A DNA stretch of 23,069 nt, from contig JAZOVD010000104.1 in NCBI GenBank assembly GCA_045658525.1, positions 1 to 23,069 on the forward strand, given 5' to 3'. The notes under the pieces were generated by a model, which was given only the letters and a program-made list of their open reading frames with translations, made no database searches and was not told the origin of the DNA. Position numbers and translations under genes: made by a program. Numbering within the stretch: the first letter of the stretch is position 1; the number at the start of each line of letters is the position of its first letter. Shown here in pieces: positions 21,017 to 23,069 of the stretch. Source of the stretch: SIG673 sp045658525 (GTDB taxonomy: Bacteria; Bacillota; Clostridia; Oscillospirales; CAG-272).

Positions 21017-21365
21017 TTCGTTTCTTGTTCTTTCTTTAAGCGCAAAGAAAGAACAAGAAATGAACATACTTTTCTTGAAATGAAAAGCGATTATCCTTCG
21101 GATAATTGGCAAAAGAACTTTTCTATAAAGAAGCTTTCTATTGAACCGTTGATCGTTTTTCACTTCCGAGGGGTTCACATAGAGATATGGTTTTTATAAT
21201 CGTGGTATTTGTGCGGGTCGTCGAGGACGCCGACCCCTACGGATTTGGTGGAGATTTTTATTCCTTTTGCGAAGCAAATAACAAATTCTTTTCTCACACG
21301 CTCAATAACAAGTGGGCGTGTGAGAAAAGTTCTTTGCTTCTTTCTTTTTAAGAAAGAAGAGAAAA
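21017..21365. repeat. Intergenic repeat element H (type 2, longest copy)
   Basis: The order is: long hairpin 21017-21064 (16-bp perfect core 21021-21036 / 21045-21060, TTTCTTGTTCTTTCTT arm); a unique stretch with GATTATCC-TTC-GGATAATTG hairpin (~21089-21108); M2 end (CACTTCCGAGGGGTTCACAT, 21161-21184); M3 21214-21240 (GGGTCGTCGAGGACGCCGAC); GGTGGAGATTTTT; M4 21265-21275 region (TTTTGC, GAA, GCAAAT); M5 21288-21329 (14-bp arms CTTTTCTCACACGC / GCGTGTGAGAAAAG, loop TCAATAACAAGTGG); M1' 21337-21359 (CTTCTTTCTT / AAGAAAGAAG). It lies between the membrane-protein gene and yycJ. Confidence 0.88.
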
Positions 21366-21369
21366 ACCC

Positions 21370-21774
21370 TCACAACCAATATTGCACAACAAAGCCGATG
21401 AGAATGGACATAATGAACGGTATGGCAAAATAGAGGTACGGTCTGCCCTTATCGCGCAAAGCCTGCTCCTCTTTTAAAAACGCATCCTTTTCCGCATCGC
21501 TCCATTCAAGCGGAAGCTCATCGCGTTCCGGCAAAGAACCGAAGCGTCCGCGCACTACAACTGTATATGCGACAAGCGGAAGTCCGGCGCAAAGCTCATA
21601 CACTATCCATATATACCGCTGTCTGAATTCAAGCATAAGCGCAAGAAGCGCGTAAGCCACGGCAGTCGCTACCACAGTAAGGCAAAGCTGTTTCCATTTA
21701 AACGGCTTTTTCTCGCGTTTGGGCGCGTTTTGCAGTTCCCTTAGCTCGTTTTGTCTGTACTTTTTTGGCTTCAT
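21370..21774 (-). CDS. Small membrane protein, function unknown
   Basis: The protein has 134 aa. A basic N-terminus (residues 1-28, many Lys/Arg) is followed by three predicted membrane segments: about 30-48 (LCLTVVATAVAYALLALML), 54-72 (IWIVYELCAGLPLVAYTVV) and 113-131 (LYFAIPFIMSILIGFVV). A charged loop (LPLEWSDAEKDAFLKEEQ) separates the last two. By the positive-inside rule the N-terminus is cytoplasmic. The start codon lies 1 base after the galK stop (TGA-A-ATG) with no clear ribosome binding site, so it probably depends on galK translation. No family is recognised; a role with galactokinase is not evident. Confidence 0.75.
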   Translation of the reverse strand: MKPKKYRQNELRELQNAPKREKKPFKWKQLCLTVVATAVAYALLALMLEFRQRYIWIVYELCAGLPLVAYTVVVRGRFGSLPERDELPLEWSDAEKDAFLKEEQALRDKGRPYLYFAIPFIMSILIGFVVQYWL

Positions 21775-21775
21775 T

Positions 21776-23056
21776 TCAGATATTTACCTTTACCGCGCCC
21801 TCGGCTCTGATGTTAAGGACTGCGCAAGCACCGTCTCCGAACGCTCCGTCCATAACACGGGCAAACTCGTCTTTAAGCGCAACAGGCACGAACGCCTGTA
21901 CCGTTCCGGCAAATCCGCCGCCGTGAACTCTCCACGCACCGCCCTTGCCGTCAAGTATATGCTTACAGAGCGCGAGCGCAAGGGAAAGTCCCTGCTCGGA
22001 TACGTTCTTTACTGTAAATACGTTTTGGAGCTGCTTGAACGAGGAGTCTCCCGACGCAAGAACGCCCGCAAGGAACGCTTTGAAGTCACCCGCTTTGAGC
22101 GCGTCCTTCTGTACCCAGACTCTATCGTTCTCCTCAACGAAGTGGATAGCTCTCATAAGCGCGCGGTCACCGACCTTTTCACGGAGCGCGGGAAGCTTTG
22201 AAAGTATCTCATCGTATGTAACTCCGCGAAGCACATCGCGTCCAAACTCAGCCGCAACACCCTTCATCTCCGCGGGAACGGAAGCGTAATCGTCGTTGAG
22301 GTCAGCGTGATTTCCGCCCGTATTTACTATGCAGAGGCAGTAACCCGCCTTAGCAAGGTCAAAATCAAGCTTTTCTATCACAGGTACTTTTGGATCCGCG
22401 AAGTCTATCGCGACAAATCCACCGACCGCGCAAGCCGTCTGGTCCATAAGTCCGCTGGGCTTACCGAAGAAAACGTTTTCGGCGTACTGAGAGATCTTGG
22501 CAAGCTCGGGAGCATCTATTTTTCCGTCGTTGTAGAAGTGGTTAAGAACGTTACATACCTGTACCTCAAACGCGGCAGACGAGGATATGCCCGAGCCTTT
22601 GAGAACGTCAGAGGTGGTATAAGCGCAAAATCCGCCGTACTTGAAATCTCTCTGGCCAAAGCCGTGGCAGATACCGGCTATAATAGCGGCAGAACCATAA
22701 TTTTCGTAAGCGTCGGGATCGAGCTTAGAAACGTCGATAACGTCCTCGGGGAAGCCCTTGGATTTGATCTTTATCATACCGTCGTCGGTCTTTGCGGCGA
22801 TAGCGATTATGTCGAGATCGAGAGCGGCTGCGAGAACACGTCCTCTCTGGTGGTCGGTATGGTTACCCGAGATCTCACTTCTTCCGGGAACGGAGAATAC
22901 CGAGATCTCCTTATCTCCGTAGATATTTACGAACTCGGACGCAGCCTCAGCGTAACGGACGCGCTGACCCGCAACTCTGTTTTCTCCGTAGAAATGGGTA
23001 AATACCGAGTCAAGCTCTCCATTTTTTGCTTTGGTAATAAGTTCTGTTGCTTTCAT
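21776..23056 (-). CDS. galK: Galactokinase (GHMP kinase family)
   Basis: The protein has 426 aa, longer than the 380-390 of E. coli GalK but usual for the Clostridia branch. GHMP motif 1 (galactokinase signature) is PGRSEISGNHTDHQ at 57-70. Motif 2, the ATP phosphate loop, is KGSGISSSAA at 153-162. The catalytic Asp205 lies in SGLMDQTACAVGG. Motif 3 is HGGGFAGTVQAF near the C-terminus. It phosphorylates galactose at C1 with ATP, the entry step of the Leloir pathway. AAGGAG lies 7 bases before the ATG. galT and galE are not in the window; any promoter is upstream of it. The substrate could be a related sugar. Confidence 0.94.
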   Translation of the reverse strand: MKATELITKAKNGELDSVFTHFYGENRVAGQRVRYAEAASEFVNIYGDKEISVFSVPGRSEISGNHTDHQRGRVLAAALDLDIIAIAAKTDDGMIKIKSKGFPEDVIDVSKLDPDAYENYGSAAIIAGICHGFGQRDFKYGGFCAYTTSDVLKGSGISSSAAFEVQVCNVLNHFYNDGKIDAPELAKISQYAENVFFGKPSGLMDQTACAVGGFVAIDFADPKVPVIEKLDFDLAKAGYCLCIVNTGGNHADLNDDYASVPAEMKGVAAEFGRDVLRGVTYDEILSKLPALREKVGDRALMRAIHFVEENDRVWVQKDALKAGDFKAFLAGVLASGDSSFKQLQNVFTVKNVSEQGLSLALALCKHILDGKGGAWRVHGGGFAGTVQAFVPVALKDEFARVMDGAFGDGACAVLNIRAEGAVKVNI

Positions 23057-23069
23057 ATTAGTTCTCCTT

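Noticed and set aside
706..21365. CRISPR array or integron cassette array
   Set aside because: The repeats are kilobases apart with housekeeping genes between them, vary in sequence, and lack spacers, Cas genes, an integrase or attC core sites.

Overview
The window looks like chromosome from an uncultured gut-type Clostridia (Firmicutes). The reasons are Shine-Dalgarno sites of AGGAGG type, consensus TTGACA/TATAAT promoters with 17-bp spacers, a YycJ-RlmH pair, a DUF6062-like protein, a Clostridia-type galactokinase, and a PolA whose proofreading domain has lost its catalytic residues. No tRNA, rRNA, CRISPR array, transposase or prophage gene was seen.

Layout, left to right. (1) The end of rplJ and the whole of rplL on +, closed by a strong terminator. 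(2) A small cysteine-rich protein on -, preceded by its own consensus promoter, a roughly 100-nt three-stem RNA and an intrinsic terminator. (3) A + strand lipoprotein, which shares a bidirectional terminator with (4) a - strand pair, a Gfo/Idh/MocA oxidoreductase and a TIM-barrel sugar isomerase/epimerase. This pair is divergent from an AraC regulator, and the two promoters overlap. (5) A - strand operon of an orphan degenerate response regulator, a DUF6062-like zinc protein and an 8-oxoguanine glycosylase. (6) A - strand amino-sugar operon: NodB-type deacetylase, nagA, and a beta-propeller glycosidase-like protein. (7) polA-cca, translationally coupled. (8) htpG coupled to a protein with a prephenate-dehydratase-like domain. 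(9) yycJ-rlmH. (10) galK plus a small membrane protein.

The most unusual feature is what lies between these units. Apart from the araC promoter region, the rplJ-rplL gap and one compact terminator, every long intergenic gap holds a copy of one modular palindromic repeat family (eight loci, A to H, about 75 to 350 bp). A full copy reads: palindrome M1, variable core, mini-hairpin M4, long hairpin M5 with a conserved GTAACAMGG-like loop, then inverted M1'. The M1, M4 and M5 stems differ between copies but stay paired, so the fold rather than the sequence is conserved. The M5-M1' end abuts the 3' end of a gene at six of eight loci. At five genes the stop codon lies inside the repeat, so the repeat encodes the protein's C-terminus. 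Three copies carry an alternative upstream half, with a long A/T-rich hairpin near the next start codon. I read this as a REP/BIME- or MITE-like family that has become the standard operon boundary of this genome. What mobilises it is not in the window.
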